Shown here: in pieces, positions 38,796 through 50,338 of the stretch | Numbering within the stretch: the stretch's first letter is position 1 | Layout: every line of letters begins with the position of its first letter | Assembly (NCBI GenBank): GCA_015501055.1 | Contig: JADNYV010000002.1 | Span: 1,240,001 to 1,304,000, forward strand | Direction: 5' to 3' | DNA: 64,000 nt | Origin: Mucidula mucida | Lineage: Eukaryota > Basidiomycota > Agaricomycetes > Agaricales > Physalacriaceae | Notes under the pieces: model-generated | Databases searched by the model: none | The model's input: the letters and a program-made list of their open reading frames with translations, nothing else | What the model was told of the DNA's origin: nothing | Translations under genes and position numbers: made by a program

Positions 38796-39620
38796 ATGGA
38801 AGCGACGCGTGAAGACCTCAGCCGGGTGTCTGTAGAGACTGTTGGTGACTTTGAACGCATTAAAGCAGTTTATTCTCAGCTGTACTTGACGAAACTGGAA
38901 GAAGAGATACGTGCTCAACGATTGAGCGGCAGTCGGGACGCGTTGGTTGCGCACGCGAAATATGTATGGATGATTGAAGCATTGCTTTGGGTGTGCTGAA
39001 TGACCAGTAACACAGAGAATCGAGACGACGTTCGAGCTGCTTCAGCCCAATCTACGCATCAATGGGCAGCAATACGCCTCGAAGGAGGCTGATCAAGGAG
39101 GTAAATTGGGGTGTATGCGCTGTGATTTTTATTGCTCAGAGTTGGCTGCAGACATGGAACCCTTCGACGAGGCACTGGATAGACAGATCTGGTCGCTGGC
39201 TGATAGCCGATTGGGGTGGCACAAGAGCCTGGCGGAGACGCGTCGTACGGTGCCGCGTGAAATCGAGGCTGCACTGGCGGCTTTGCAAGCTCAGCAGAGC
39301 ACTTCATTCAGCGAGGACATGGATGTCGACGAGGCAATTCCAGAGGTCGAACTGTCAGTAGGCGATGCAGGTCAATCCATCTATCGGAACTGTATGAATG
39401 ACTTGTTGACGTGCTCGTAGTTTTGGCGGAGCGCTATGCGAAAATCGAGGATGGCTTGCTCAAGGCTACTGCTGTGAGCAGTGAACTAGACCAGGTATAG
39501 CTTGGATACCTTGCAGATAACCGATAGCTAATCCTTTTGCAGCTCATTCCCAGCCAGACGGAGCGCTCGCAGAGATTCGAAAATGTGTCTGCCGATGTCA
39601 AGGAATTCTCAACATGGTGA
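38796..39620 (+). CDS. Kinetochore Mis14/Nsl1-like protein
   Basis: Probable subunit of the Mis12/MIND complex, which links the inner kinetochore to Ndc80. Five exons (38796-38963, 39016-39100, 39140-39370, 39421-39494, 39543-39620) give 211 residues. It resembles fungal Mis14 proteins: an N-terminal helix (VGDFERIKAVYSQLYLTKLEEEI), FELLQPNLRINGQ, then FDEALDRQIWSLADSRLGWHKSLAETRRTVPREIEAAL and a C-terminal helix (LIPSQTERSQRFENVSADVKEF). The family is poorly conserved, so I base the call on this order of blocks. The second intron is only 39 bp. Convergent with GAR1. Confidence 0.65.
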
Positions 39621-39676
39621 GTTTTCTTTACAGATAATATAACATATGGATCGAATTGAATGCGATATACAGAGCC

Positions 39677-40515
39677 TCATGAGCCTCGGAAACCACCTCT
39701 GCCGCCACCACCGCCACCACGACTACCCCAACCGCCTCCACCACCACCACGTCCCCCAGCCCCACCGCCGCCTCTGGATGAGAAGCCTCGTCCACCACCT
39801 CCTCGTGGTGCTCCACGTCCTCGTGATGAGAAGCCGCCGCGGTCGCCAAAGCCTCGTCCGCCGCCTCTGGGTGCACCGCGACCGCGACCGCCTGCACCAC
39901 CACGACCACCACGACCGCGTTCTAGAGATACCATCAATGTCAGAGAAGAGAGTGTAACGATTCGCATACTTGTAACACCTTTTACAAAAATCAGTTACTT
40001 TGTTATCAATCGTCAGAAAGGCAAACGCACCGCCGGCAACTTTTGGTTTTGGTAAAAAGCGTTCTATGGGCAAGAGCTTGTCATCGCCAATGTAGACTTT
40101 GTCTCCCTTTTTAAAACTGCTCGCAACGATGCCGCCCTCCATTTTGACTGAAAAGTAGACTTCGTTTATCGGTCCAAGGATTTCGTCGACTTTTCCGATG
40201 ACTGATTTGTTTTGCAGGTAGATGGGAGCATTGAAGTAGGGTACTTTGTCCGGAAAAAATGTTGACGAGCAGACCATCTCGTCTTCGCAGGCGTGTATAA
40301 ATGTTCCCATTTCTGTATATCGTCAGCAGTCTTGAGGGAGATGCGGCATTGCAAACGCACCAAGCACTGTGTCTGGAGGTCCAGCATTTGAGTATCCTCC
40401 CCGTCCGCCGCCTCGGAAACCACCACGTCCTGGAAAAATGTTAAACAGTGCAGACCAAGATGGCGCAGAGCAGACCTCCACCGCGAAAGCCGCCTCTGGA
40501 TCCACCGCGATTCAT
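39677..40515 (-). CDS. GAR1: H/ACA snoRNP protein Gar1
   Basis: Core protein of H/ACA snoRNPs, which guide rRNA pseudouridylation. Central Gar1 fold: [64 protein letters not shown] and [11 protein letters not shown]. It is framed by Gly/Arg-rich arms: [13 protein letters not shown]... at the start and a long RGG-rich tail ([13 protein letters not shown]) at the end. Three introns; the last one (39922-40030) is 109 bp, about twice the local norm, and separates the fold from the RGG tail. The opposite strand of the tail has long Pro-rich open frames, which are artefacts of the RGG repeats. Confidence 0.96.
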
Positions 40516-40626
40516 GGATGGCGTACTGAGCAAAGTTTTAATTACCAAATTGGGATAGCCCCCTCCACATTCACTCTACAAGCGAAGAAACATCAAAATT
40601 CAAAGGTAAATAATTAGTGACCAGTC

Positions 40627-42730
40627 CTAAATAATAATGCATTCATCCTTTGCCTGCTGTCTGGTAGGACGAGCCATATTAAGTCGTTTATTACCCATCC
40701 TCTTCATCTCCGTCAGCCGATTCATCGCCCTCTTGTTTCCTTGCGCTAAAGCGACCATAAGATATTGAAAAAGGAATCTACAGAAATCCATACCTGCTGC
40801 ACGCATGTACCACCGCTTCGCAAACTCTATGTCCTGCTTGATTCCAATGCCGACTTCCGCATAGTAACCAACGGCGTATTCGGCATTGCTCAAGCCCTTG
40901 TTGGCTGCTCGACGCGCCCATAGATACGCCTCCGAATCACTCTGCTTCAACACACCATCGCTGCCCGTCAAGTACCAGCCACTGAGCGCAAGTTCTGCTT
41001 CTGAATCCCCCTTCTCCGCCGCCTTTGTATACCACGCTATTGACCGTCGCGGATCCACAGGACATGTCAGAGAACCATATTCGTAGCACTGTCCCAGCTT
41101 GTATTGTGATGGGGTATAACCAAGATGGGCAGACTGCGTAAGTAGTTGCTTCGCAAGTAGTGGATCGTGTGGTACAATTTGCCCCTGCTCGTGTAGAACG
41201 GCAAGTTCGTGAAGCGCGTGAGGATTTTCTTCGTCCGCCTGCTCTGCTGCTCTTCGAAGCCATCCAACTGCCTCCCTGGGGTTCTTCTGCTCTCCTAATG
41301 CACCCTGTAGTAATATCATCCCGAGCTTATACATCGCAGCGGTGTCGCCCAGCGAAGCAGCTTTACGATAGAAATTGGCAGCTCGCGTCGGCTCCTTCCT
41401 GGTGCCGGCACCAATCTCGTTACACACCGCAACACGGTAGCAGGCAGCAGCATGGTTCTGCTTCGCGGCCTGTAGGTAAAGATGATATGCACGCTCGTGA
41501 TCAACTTGAAGGCCGAGAGACCCAGTGCCATAACAATTGGCCAGATAGAACTGCGCCTCATCATAAGCGTCACCCTGTGTCGCTAATCTCCTGACAACCT
41601 TCAGCGACTCCCCAATGAGCACCTCGGTGTACTTTTTGGCCGAGCGTTGGTCCTTGTTCGTGGAACGAATTTTGCGCGCGGCGTCGATTAGGTATTTCGC
41701 GTAAAGGAAGTGGGCCTCTGGATCGGGGTCGGCCTTGATACGCTGACGATATTGGTCTATGTACTCTTTGGTGTATGGAGGGGCACTAAGATCGATGGCT
41801 TTGGTCTTGTGCGAATTGATGGAAACTGAGTCCTGGTGAAGTAACGGTGGACGCGGCTCTATTTCGGAGCCGTCGTCCACGGGAGGAAACGACGAGGGCC
41901 GCTGGTTGTAGTTGTTGGAGGGTACGTGGGGAGCAGAATAACTAGTAGCGATGGAAGATTCGCTACTGCGGTATGATGTATAACTCGAGGCATAACTGGG
42001 ACCGCCAGGATGTGAGCCCATAGGTGGTCCTGGAGGTATCTGAGCACCGGGAGGCGGGCCCATGCCAAGAACATTAGAGGCTGCGGCATACAGAGGGTTA
42101 CTGAAACCACCACCAGGATTTGGATGCTGTGGGGGGTACCGTTGTTGAGCGGGATACAAATGGGGAGCAGGACCATAGCCCATTCCCTGGTCGTCGTACG
42201 AGTACATGCTAGCGTTATCTGCGGCAGGACTATCGGACGTGTACATGGACGAGCTGTCAGATTGCGGATAGGGTTGTCGGGGCGGAAGAGCGTGATTGGG
42301 TGCTGAAGGAAGGGTATTTGCGTGTCTCTGGGGCGGATACGAGCGCACCGAGGCGCCAGCTGATTGGTACGTACGCATCGACATGGACGAGGCCGAGCGT
42401 GCGATTGGGTCGTGAGCACCCATATTGTTCATCGACGGTGGTGGACCGCCAATGTGGAGAGCAGAAAAACTGTCCAACGCCACACTAGGATCGAAAGCGG
42501 GCACTGGAGGCGCATTTCCATGCGCAGGCGGGCCCTCGTATGGCATGGAGGGCACGGAGCGGTTGCTGTGGTACATTAGAGCTGGAGACGTGATCAGACA
42601 GTGTCGAGCAATGCAATGGCGTCTTACTTCGCGCACCGTCAGCGCCATCCTCAGCAATAGGCGTCATGCTGCGACCCTCAGGATTGCTGATAGAGTTGGG
42701 TCTCGACGACGAAGGCGATGAGGACGACAT
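40627..42730 (-). CDS. SKT5: Sel1-repeat chitin synthase activator, Skt5/Chs4-like
   Basis: Regulator that anchors and activates class IV chitin synthase (Chs3) at sites of wall growth. Exons 42730-42628, 42581-40794 and 40745-40627 give 669 residues. The N-terminal half is Pro/Ser/Tyr-rich and disordered; the C-terminal half holds about seven Sel1 repeats (for example AQFYLANCYGTGSLGL, ACYRVAVCNEIGAG, ANFYRKAASLGDTAAMYKLG, SIAWYTKAAEKGDSEAELAL). The protein ends ECIII, a CaaX prenylation box as in yeast Chs4. The last intron is 48 bp, a multiple of three and free of stops, so its retention would only insert 16 hydrophobic residues. Confidence 0.93.
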
Positions 42731-42822
42731 GGTGGTTAAGCTTCAAATGGCACAGTCTCTTCCCACGCTCCTCCTAACCACTATATATCCTACACAGTGT
42801 AGTGTACCAAAATTGACCACAG

Positions 42823-45065
42823 TCAAGTAAATCTCCACTCTTCCAACACTCTCTCAATATGCTCCCGCTCTACACCATCACTCGTCCGTCGCACCTTGGT
42901 CATTGTATGTCGGGTCGTAACCACGGAACCCGTATCGTCTCCTTCTACCTCCGTCCATGCGCTCATCTCCACATCATTCGAGGGTCGCTGGCATTTAACT
43001 TCACGACTCTCGGATGGAATAGTCTTCTGTTCGATGTTGTCCCATCTACGTGGTTTGAAGTTCCTGAACCTTACTGGTCCGTATTCCTCAGCAGTACTCG
43101 TCTCCTCTGAAGTCTGTCGTTTTCGTTTGTTGCTTCTGTTGCGACCATTGGCAGGAGCCTTTCCGCCATCTTCATCGTCACTCGCGACACCATTCGCCAG
43201 CCTAATCCTCCATCGGAATTCTCGCGCCACAGCGGCTGCGTCCTTCACCCTGTCATGAGGAATCTGTTCTTTGACTGTCTTCTTGGCTGCGTCATCTCCC
43301 CACTCTAGTTTGCGCACTTCTGAAACTAATAAGTCCGCCAGCTTCACTAGCGATGCAGCGACACGAGGAGGGAATATTGTTCCAGAAGAGGCTTTGAGAT
43401 CGCGTAAATACTTGTCTGCGACATACCAGCACAACCTAAGGGCCCAGTCAATATCGGGCAACTTATAAAATTTGACACTTACTTTGTGAAGAGAGGAAAG
43501 CGGAATTTTCGAGGCACAGAGGTGGCGATTTCAATGTCCCTCACTTTCAGTTCTATAGAGAATGTTGGTGTGGAGTAAGGCGCGTAAATGTTGTGCTTAC
43601 GGGTACCAATATTATAGGAATGTAGAAAGTTCCCTCCGAAAACCAAGGTATCCTCAGGCGTGTGCTTGAGAATTGTAAGACTCGCATCGTCCAGCACCGT
43701 CGATACTTACCACTGCATGTATCCAACCAGTCGGGATGATCATCGTGTTTCCTTCCGTTAATGTCACCATGATAACCTCATCTACCATGTCGCCGAGCCA
43801 AACTTGACCTTGTATTTCACTGCCGGACCAACGTTCATAAGCCGTAAGATTTGCGGGAGTTGGTCGAATGAAGTAAAACACCTAGACGTGTGAACGCTGA
43901 GGTGAAATCACCTTTGAACCACTGCGCACCTTTTTACCGGAAACTATATGGTAGTACACAGATGAGCCAGCGAAATCAATGTGCCAATCCTACATTCTCA
44001 AAGTCAACAAAAGGATTAGAGCATGAGTCGCTTCGACCTACGGTCCATGCAGAGGCGACACCCATCAAACAGTAAAGCTGCACTTTGGGATATGGGTGCC
44101 CCTTGCCTTTTCGCGTACTCGGCCAAAAGTTCTCCACCCAGTCAATCTCACGAACTAATCTTGGTGGCAATATCCGATCGGCCAGAGGAGTACCGGACAC
44201 TTCCAAAGATATCACGTTCCGTACTTTGTCTCTAGCAGAAGGTTCAAGGGCCCAATAGTCTGCCCACTTGCCCAAGCTCCATCCAGAACATGGAGATTGT
44301 GTACCAACATCTTGTGGAAAGCGTGGTCAGAAAACGCAGATGAGAACAGTGTAGCATTTACCAATGACTATACATATATTATCAGCAACGTACGCGTTAA
44401 AACGATAGAGAACCAACCATCTACCGGGACAGCATCTCCAACATCCTCAACGACGTCCTCGACTGTGAATTCGCTGCCGGGCATCTTCATTCCAAAACCG
44501 TCTGGAGTCTCGACTACAATAGGTTCCGTCATAGCAGTCTCGTCCTCGTTTAACCATTCAATAGAGACGTCTGCGCCCTTCATTCGCTTGAACTTGTCGG
44601 CTTTTATCGGTTTGCCTTCCATCATGCGAATAAACCGTTCAGGGTCTGTTTCTACCCCGCTCGAGTTGAGTCCAGCATAATCCCGTTGCGGGCGCTTTCG
44701 ATCCGACTTGCGTGCAGGTCCCTTTAATGTTATGGCGCGCTTTGGGTCGGCCTTGAGACAGTCTGAGCAGAACCTACATGGTGTTCACTTTCATTGCAGC
44801 TCGAACCAAAGGACACTCACCATTTGTCTATCGTGGATGAATCCTCTCTGCTGCCCGCACAGGCCCAATGATACCATACTTTGCATGCATCACATCGTAT
44901 CCAGTTATCGCGGTCAATTTCTGTATCTCCAGGCTCTTTTGGGCAAGCGGGACAGTTCGATGAGTCGTTGGTCTGCGACTTTTCTTCTTTTGTAGGCTCT
45001 TCCGCTCCGGGAGAAGCAGTCCCTTCAGCTTTCTTGTTGCGAGTTGAGCGGCGACTCGCTGCCAT
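42823..45065 (-). CDS. JHD1: PHD-JmjC histone demethylase, JHD1
   Basis: Nuclear Fe(II)/2-oxoglutarate-dependent H3K36 demethylase. N-terminal PHD finger with all ligands (CPAC...[12 protein letters not shown]...WFCSDC). The JmjC domain follows: [24 protein letters not shown], the iron site [20 protein letters not shown] (His and Asp) and distal region [27 protein letters not shown]. Then come the helical JHD1-specific region ([21 protein letters not shown]) and a basic, coiled C-terminus. Introns all keep frame. It is separated from the PGK gene downstream of its promoter by 156 bp, with one CACGTG at 45120-45125. Confidence 0.94.
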
Positions 45066-45119
45066 CCTCGTAGAATTGACTCAAGTGGTGGATCGAAACG
45101 AAGGGCAAAGTCAAGTTGC

Positions 45120-45125
45120 CACGTG
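45120..45125. promoter_or_regulatory. CACGTG E-box upstream of JHD1
   Basis: A palindromic CACGTG sits 55 bp before the JHD1 start codon, between JHD1 and the 3' end of PGK. It fits a bHLH-binding site (Cbf1-like), but one hexamer proves little. Confidence 0.35.
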
Positions 45126-45221
45126 AGGGCTTTATACATCAAAACACGGTACAACAGTGAGTTCTATCTATAATTTGAGAGATAATGTACATTGCATTAC
45201 TTTCTTGTCGATTACCTTTTT

Positions 45222-46833
45222 CTACTTCTCGCTGAGCTCAACAACACCAGGAAGCGCCTAGAACGCATTAGCTGAAACGCACATCCACAACTGGGGGGAT
45301 ACTTACTTTTCCTTCCAAAAGCTCCAAGCTGGCACCTCCACCAGTGCTAACATGGCTCAATTTGTCCTCGGCGTGGGCCTGGGCAACGACGGTAGCCGTG
45401 TCTCCGCCTCCAACGATGACAACGGCACCATTCTTGGCAGCCTCGATGTTCGCCTCAAGGAGTGCTGTCGAGCCTTCTGCAAAGGCAGGGAACTCGAACA
45501 CACCAGGAGGTCTAGAGCATCTAATGTTAGATGTGGAAAAAAATGGAGATGGAACATAACTCACCCGTTCCAGAGGATAGTCTTTGCTTCCAACACAGTT
45601 GTACGGAAGAGTTCACGACTCTTTGGACCGGCATCCAGGCCCATCCAGCCATCAGGAATACCCTGTGCTTCAGTGGCAGTACCAGTCTGAGAAAGAAACG
45701 TTATGAGCACAAGTTGAGGGGCAGACCGCAGTAGATCGTACCGTGGCGTTTTTATCAAACTTGTCTGCTGTGATGTAGTCGACAGGGAAGACGATCTTGA
45801 CACCGTTTGCCTTTGCCTTTTCCACAAGGGCTGCTACCTTCTCTGATCCAGGTGCGTCAAACAGTGAATTCCCGATCTTTGGGGTACACGTCAGAAAGAG
45901 TGATACCACGAGTGACGAGATATTGCAAACCGAAACGTTCTCGAGAGTTTTCTTGAAAGTGAATGCCATACCACCACAAATGATGAGAGAGTTGACCTAA
46001 AATACGCGTAAGAAACAGATGAATCGCGTCTAATGGATGTGTTACACACTTTGTCGAGCATGTTCTCGATTAGTTGAATCTTGTCGGACACTTTAGCGCC
46101 GCCCAGGATAGCGAGGAAGGGCCTGTCGGGTTTTTCGAGAGCCTTGGCAAAGAACTCGAGTTCTTTCTTGACGAGCAGACCAGCCGCACGTTGAGGTAAC
46201 TTTACTCCAACCATACTGGAGTGGGCGCGGTGAGCTGTCCCGAATGCATCATTGACGTAGACGTCGCCAAGAGCGGTAAGGCCTTCACGGAATTCGGTGA
46301 CTTTGGTAGGATCCGCCTTGGTCTTTGTGCCGTCCTTGTTCTTAACGGAACCCTCCTCCTCGATGTGGAAACGCAAGTTCTCGAGTAGGATGAGAGAACC
46401 AGCAGTAGCAGAAGAGACGGCCTTTTCGACTTGAGGACCAACACAGTCCGAAAGGAAGGTGACAGGTTTTCCGATCTGTTTCTCGAGCTCTGCAGCAACA
46501 GGCTTGAGGGAATATTTTTCGACGATTTTGCCGTCAGGACGTCCGAGATGAGACATGAGAGTGACCACGGAGGCACCTGATGGAGAGTTAAATCTGCTCG
46601 AGGAGAAGATAAGAGTGCTGACCATTATCGAGGGCATATTTAATGGTAGGCAGAGCGGCAACGATGCGCTAGACGACAGAAATGAGAGGTAAGAGAGAGA
46701 CTATCAGATGGGGACATACTGCTGGATTTGTTATTTTCCCTTCCTGGATGGGTACATTGAAGTCGACGCGAATCAAGACGCGCTTGCCCTTGAGATCGAG
46801 GTCTGTGATGGCGAGCTTGTTGGAGAGAGACAT
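45222..46833 (-). CDS. PGK1: Phosphoglycerate kinase
   Basis: Cytosolic glycolytic enzyme that makes ATP from 1,3-bisphosphoglycerate. The whole family order is present: [106 protein letters not shown] and [16 protein letters not shown]. Seven or so introns, all in frame; 45877-45930 is 54 bp, a multiple of three with no stop, so retention would add 18 residues within the nucleotide-domain loop. The last exon encodes [11 protein letters not shown]. Divergent from the next gene with 100 bp between start codons and a telomere-like motif in the promoter. Confidence 0.97.
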
Positions 46834-46861
46834 GGTGGTGAAGGAAGAAGATTGGGGAGAG

Positions 46862-46876
46862 CTAGGGTTAGGGTTC
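46862..46876 (+). promoter_or_regulatory. Telomere-like box in the PGK promoter
   Basis: CTAGGGTTAGGGTTC lies 29 bp upstream of the PGK start codon and 58 bp upstream of the divergent gene's start. Two TTAGGG-type units in tandem match the binding sites of Tbf1/Teb1-type Myb factors known in fungi; function here is inferred. Confidence 0.45.
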
Positions 46877-46933
46877 GTCGTCCTTTATACCAGGCCAGCA
46901 TCCAGACTTTTGTCGACGTCTTCTACGGCCTGG

Positions 46934-47619
46934 ATGGAGCCTGCTTCCAACACACTCGGGCTCGACTTTGACCAGCTCAAGATTACAGAGTCGTCGAGCC
47001 CTCCATCGAACGATGTTCCAGTAGCAGACAAAGGCAACGACTCGCCCGACAACGAGCATGCCGGCAAACAAGAGAAGAAGAAACCGTATATTAACCCAGA
47101 GCGCGTCAAGACTGGCGGGGCACAGCGGGTACGCATGGACCGTCTCTGAGCATGAATTGCCACTGATAGCTATTGCAGGACAAGCTGAGCGATGAGGCGT
47201 TGACTGAGCGCATGGCGCGTATGAAGGAGCAGAACGAAAAGATCAAGCAGCGACGATTAGTGAGTCTGCCTTGTTGAATGGTTGCCGTCGTCTAATGCGT
47301 CCAGGATGTTATGGCTGATGAAGACGCGTTCAAGAAGACTCAAGAATCGGAGCGTATCAAGCAGGCGCAAAACCGCAAAGTACAGGCCAACGTTGACCGT
47401 ACACGTGAACAGAATGCTAAGCGAAAGATGGACAAGATACAAAGTCGTGAATGGGACTCGGGCAAGCCAGGCGCAGATTGGAAGAAATCTGAAGGTGATC
47501 GAGGCGGACGCGGTGGTGGCGGCAGAGGGCGCGGTAGTGGACGTCCAAGGTCGACAGAGGCCCCACCAACGGCGCCAGTCACAACCAATGAACCTGACCC
47601 TCCGACGACATCAGCTTGA
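46934..47619 (+). CDS. Unknown charged protein with RGG-like tail
   Basis: Not recognised as a named family. Three exons (46934-47128, 47179-47259, 47305-47619) give 196 residues. After an acidic N-terminus comes YINPERVKTGGAQRDKL, then a long Arg/Lys/Glu helix (RMARMKEQNEKIKQRRL, RIKQAQNRKVQANVDRTREQN, DKIQSREWDSGKPG), a Gly/Arg patch (RGGRGGGGRGRGSGRPRS) and a Pro/Thr end. The helix-plus-RGG arrangement resembles mRNA- or ribosome-bound proteins such as Stm1, but I have no motif match. Introns fit perfectly, so it is a real gene. Confidence 0.8.
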
Positions 47620-47679
47620 TTTTTTAATAATGTTGTACTTTTTTTCTAACCATGTATACCGATCTCTCTTCCTGCCATC

Positions 47680-50291
47680 ATGGTTCGGGGAGTACTTTTG
47701 ACTGCCAACCTTCCACAACTTCAGAATCTCATCAAACGCGACCCAGCAGCCTACAAAGAAGAGTTCCTTCAGCAATGGAACCACTACAGCAGCATCCGCC
47801 AAATTTTCTTGATCAGTCCAACTGAACATGCCCAACAATTTCGCGAATTGGTCACCTTTATCTCACAGGTCTTGACTATCCTTGCCTTTGGCTTATTACA
47901 CTGCTGACTTGGATTAGGTTGCGCCATGCTATCCAAAAGAGACTGCAGAATTCCCATCGCAGCTTTCAACGCTTCTGCTTGAAAATTATGGAACCCTCTC
48001 AGCCGACAGCCGAAAGTCCATCGTTCAAAATCTTGTTATGCTCCGAAATAAAAACGTCATCTCATCTATCGAGTACGTCGCACTCTTTCGCTCCAAGAAC
48101 TCTAATCCCAAGTGTATTACAGGCTTTTGAAGACATTGTTTCCCATTCTCCCCCGAACGACATCCTCTACCCTCCGATCATCAATCCGAAAGACCATTCT
48201 GTCAGACATACGCACCGCCAATACACACTCTATCAATCACAAACTCAATCGTGCCATGCAAGCCATGCTTTTCGGAATGGTCGAACGCGGAATGGACGGC
48301 GAGGTGGTCGGAGACAAAGGCAAACTGCGCGCATCCGCTGGACAGTCAGCGTCTCAAGTCAATAACGGTGACGATGCCATGTGGGCAATTGTATTAACCA
48401 AGGAACTCTGGAGAAAAGGCGTCTGGTATGTTGACCTGATACCTGGCTTCAAATTACTGACTGCGTCTAGGAACGATGTTAAACCCGTTTCAATCGTTGC
48501 TCTCGGATGCTTCCATCCCGTCCTTAAAGTCCAGAGTGCAGCCATTCATTTCTTTTTGGGAAGTGATGAGGAAAAGCAGGATAGTGACGACGAAGAGGAT
48601 GAGGTACACCTTTTGGTTTTTCTTTGTTTTCACATCTAAACTTTCTTAGGAAGTGAATGTTGGGGGTCTTCACCATCGTCGCGACATCAACAAAAAGACT
48701 CGCAGTGGCGACAAGAAATTGCAGAAACAGCTCACCAAGGCAAAAAAAGTTCGTGTTGCAACGACGTGCCCATCATATATTCAACGTTTGATTTGCGCAG
48801 AAAAAGCATGGCGTTAAAGATCACGTCAATCCCAACTTTCCGGCTTTGCAGTTACTCAACGATCCGCAAACCTTTGCTGAAAAGTTGTACGACCTTTTAA
48901 ACCGCTACGAGAAGCGTTTCTCTCTTGATCACAAAATCTCATCATGCAGCTTCTTTCGCGGGTTATGGGAGCGCACAAGCTCTGCGTTCTGGGCTTCTAC
49001 ACTTACATTGTCAAGTACCTCACGCATCATCAGCTAAGGGTGCCTGCCATTCTCGTCAGTCTAGCACAATCTGTGCACGACCTCACTCCTCCGGATGCTC
49101 TGGTTCCGGTGATACAGAAACTAGCGCATGAATTTGTTCACCCTGGGGTGTCCAGCGAGGTCATTGCGGCTGGTATCAATGCGATTCGGGAGGTGTGTAG
49201 GCGCCAGCCTTGGGCGATGGAAGAGGATATGTTGGGCGATTTAGTCGAGTACAGGAAATCAAGGGACAAGGCTGTGACAGCGGCTGCCAGAGGATTACTC
49301 CAACTGTATCGAGAAGTTAATCCCGGCATGCTCAAGCGACGAGAACGTGTATGTCATGTCTCCTCCGAGGCAACATTCGCGGTACTCATTCGACTTTAGG
49401 GTAAAGACGCGAGCATGGGCATTGCGTCAGGATCGCAACCATTGCCGTTTGGCTATAGCGCTGATGCCGCAGTTGATATTGAAGGTCTTTCTGTATGTTG
49501 TTCCATCGTCCTTTAAACTGCTGCATGCTAATTGCGCAACTCAGCTACTAGAGGATCACTTCCAGCAACTTCGGAAGGAAGATGGCGAAGATGTTGACCC
49601 AGAAGCAGAGGAAGATTGGGGCAATTGGGATGTAGAGTCGGACGATTCAGATTCATCGTCCGAGTCGGATGGCTGGATCGATGTCGAAGATGACGGCAAG
49701 GACTTGGAAGTCAGTGATAGTGAAGATGAAGATGATGCTGACAAGAAGGATGCACCGGAAGAAGAAGCCCCTCGGATATCGACGTTGGCAACAACAAAGG
49801 CGAGTTCCATGAACAGGCTCTGAATTGTGCTAACATATCAGCAGATCCTCACGCCCGCCGATTTCTCTCTACTAAATGACCTGCGGATAAAAGCGGCTAC
49901 CCAAGCGGTCGAGAATGGGGGCGGCTCAAAAGCGAAACGGAAACTTGCCGATTTGGAAGCGAAACAAAAGTCGATGCACGGCCAAGAGGAGGATACCTTC
50001 ATTTCTGAGATGGATATCTTGGGGCCAAGGAAAAAGGCCAAAGCCGATTATGCTGAACGTATGGAGTCTATCGCAAAAGGGCGTGAAGGCCGAGAAAAGT
50101 TTGGCTCGCACAGGGGGAAGAAGAACAAGGAGACGCCGAGCAGTTCGACGAATCGTGAAAAGGCTCGTAATAAGCCTATCATGATGATTCTTAGTAGTGG
50201 TGCAGTCCGGGGCAAGAAGAAGGCATCGCTAAGAGAAAAGCAGCAGAAGCTGAGGGCGCATATAGACAAGTCGAAGAAGTCTAAGCATTAG
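47680..50291 (+). CDS. SDA1: Ribosome biogenesis protein Sda1
   Basis: Nucleolar protein needed for 60S subunit assembly and export. It begins LPQLQNLIKRDPAAYKEEFLQQWNHY, the NUC130-like N-terminal domain, then ELVTFISQVAPCYPKETAEFP, LLKTLFPILPRTTSSTLRSSIRKTI, the central LIMQLLSRVMGAHKLCVLGFYTYIVKYL and IRRDKAVTAAARGLLQLYREVNP-type blocks, an acidic stretch (DDSDSSSESDGWIDVEDDG), then ILTPADFSLLNDLRIKAA and a Lys-rich end (LREKQQKLRAHIDKSKKSKH). Near 48937-48943 the frame breaks between SLDHKI and IMQLLSRV; one base added at AAAATCTCATC mends it. Many introns of about 50 bp. Confidence 0.95.
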
Positions 50292-50338
50292 TGTACAATG
50301 CGATCAATTACTACTGTCGATTTTGATCTCTAACCACC

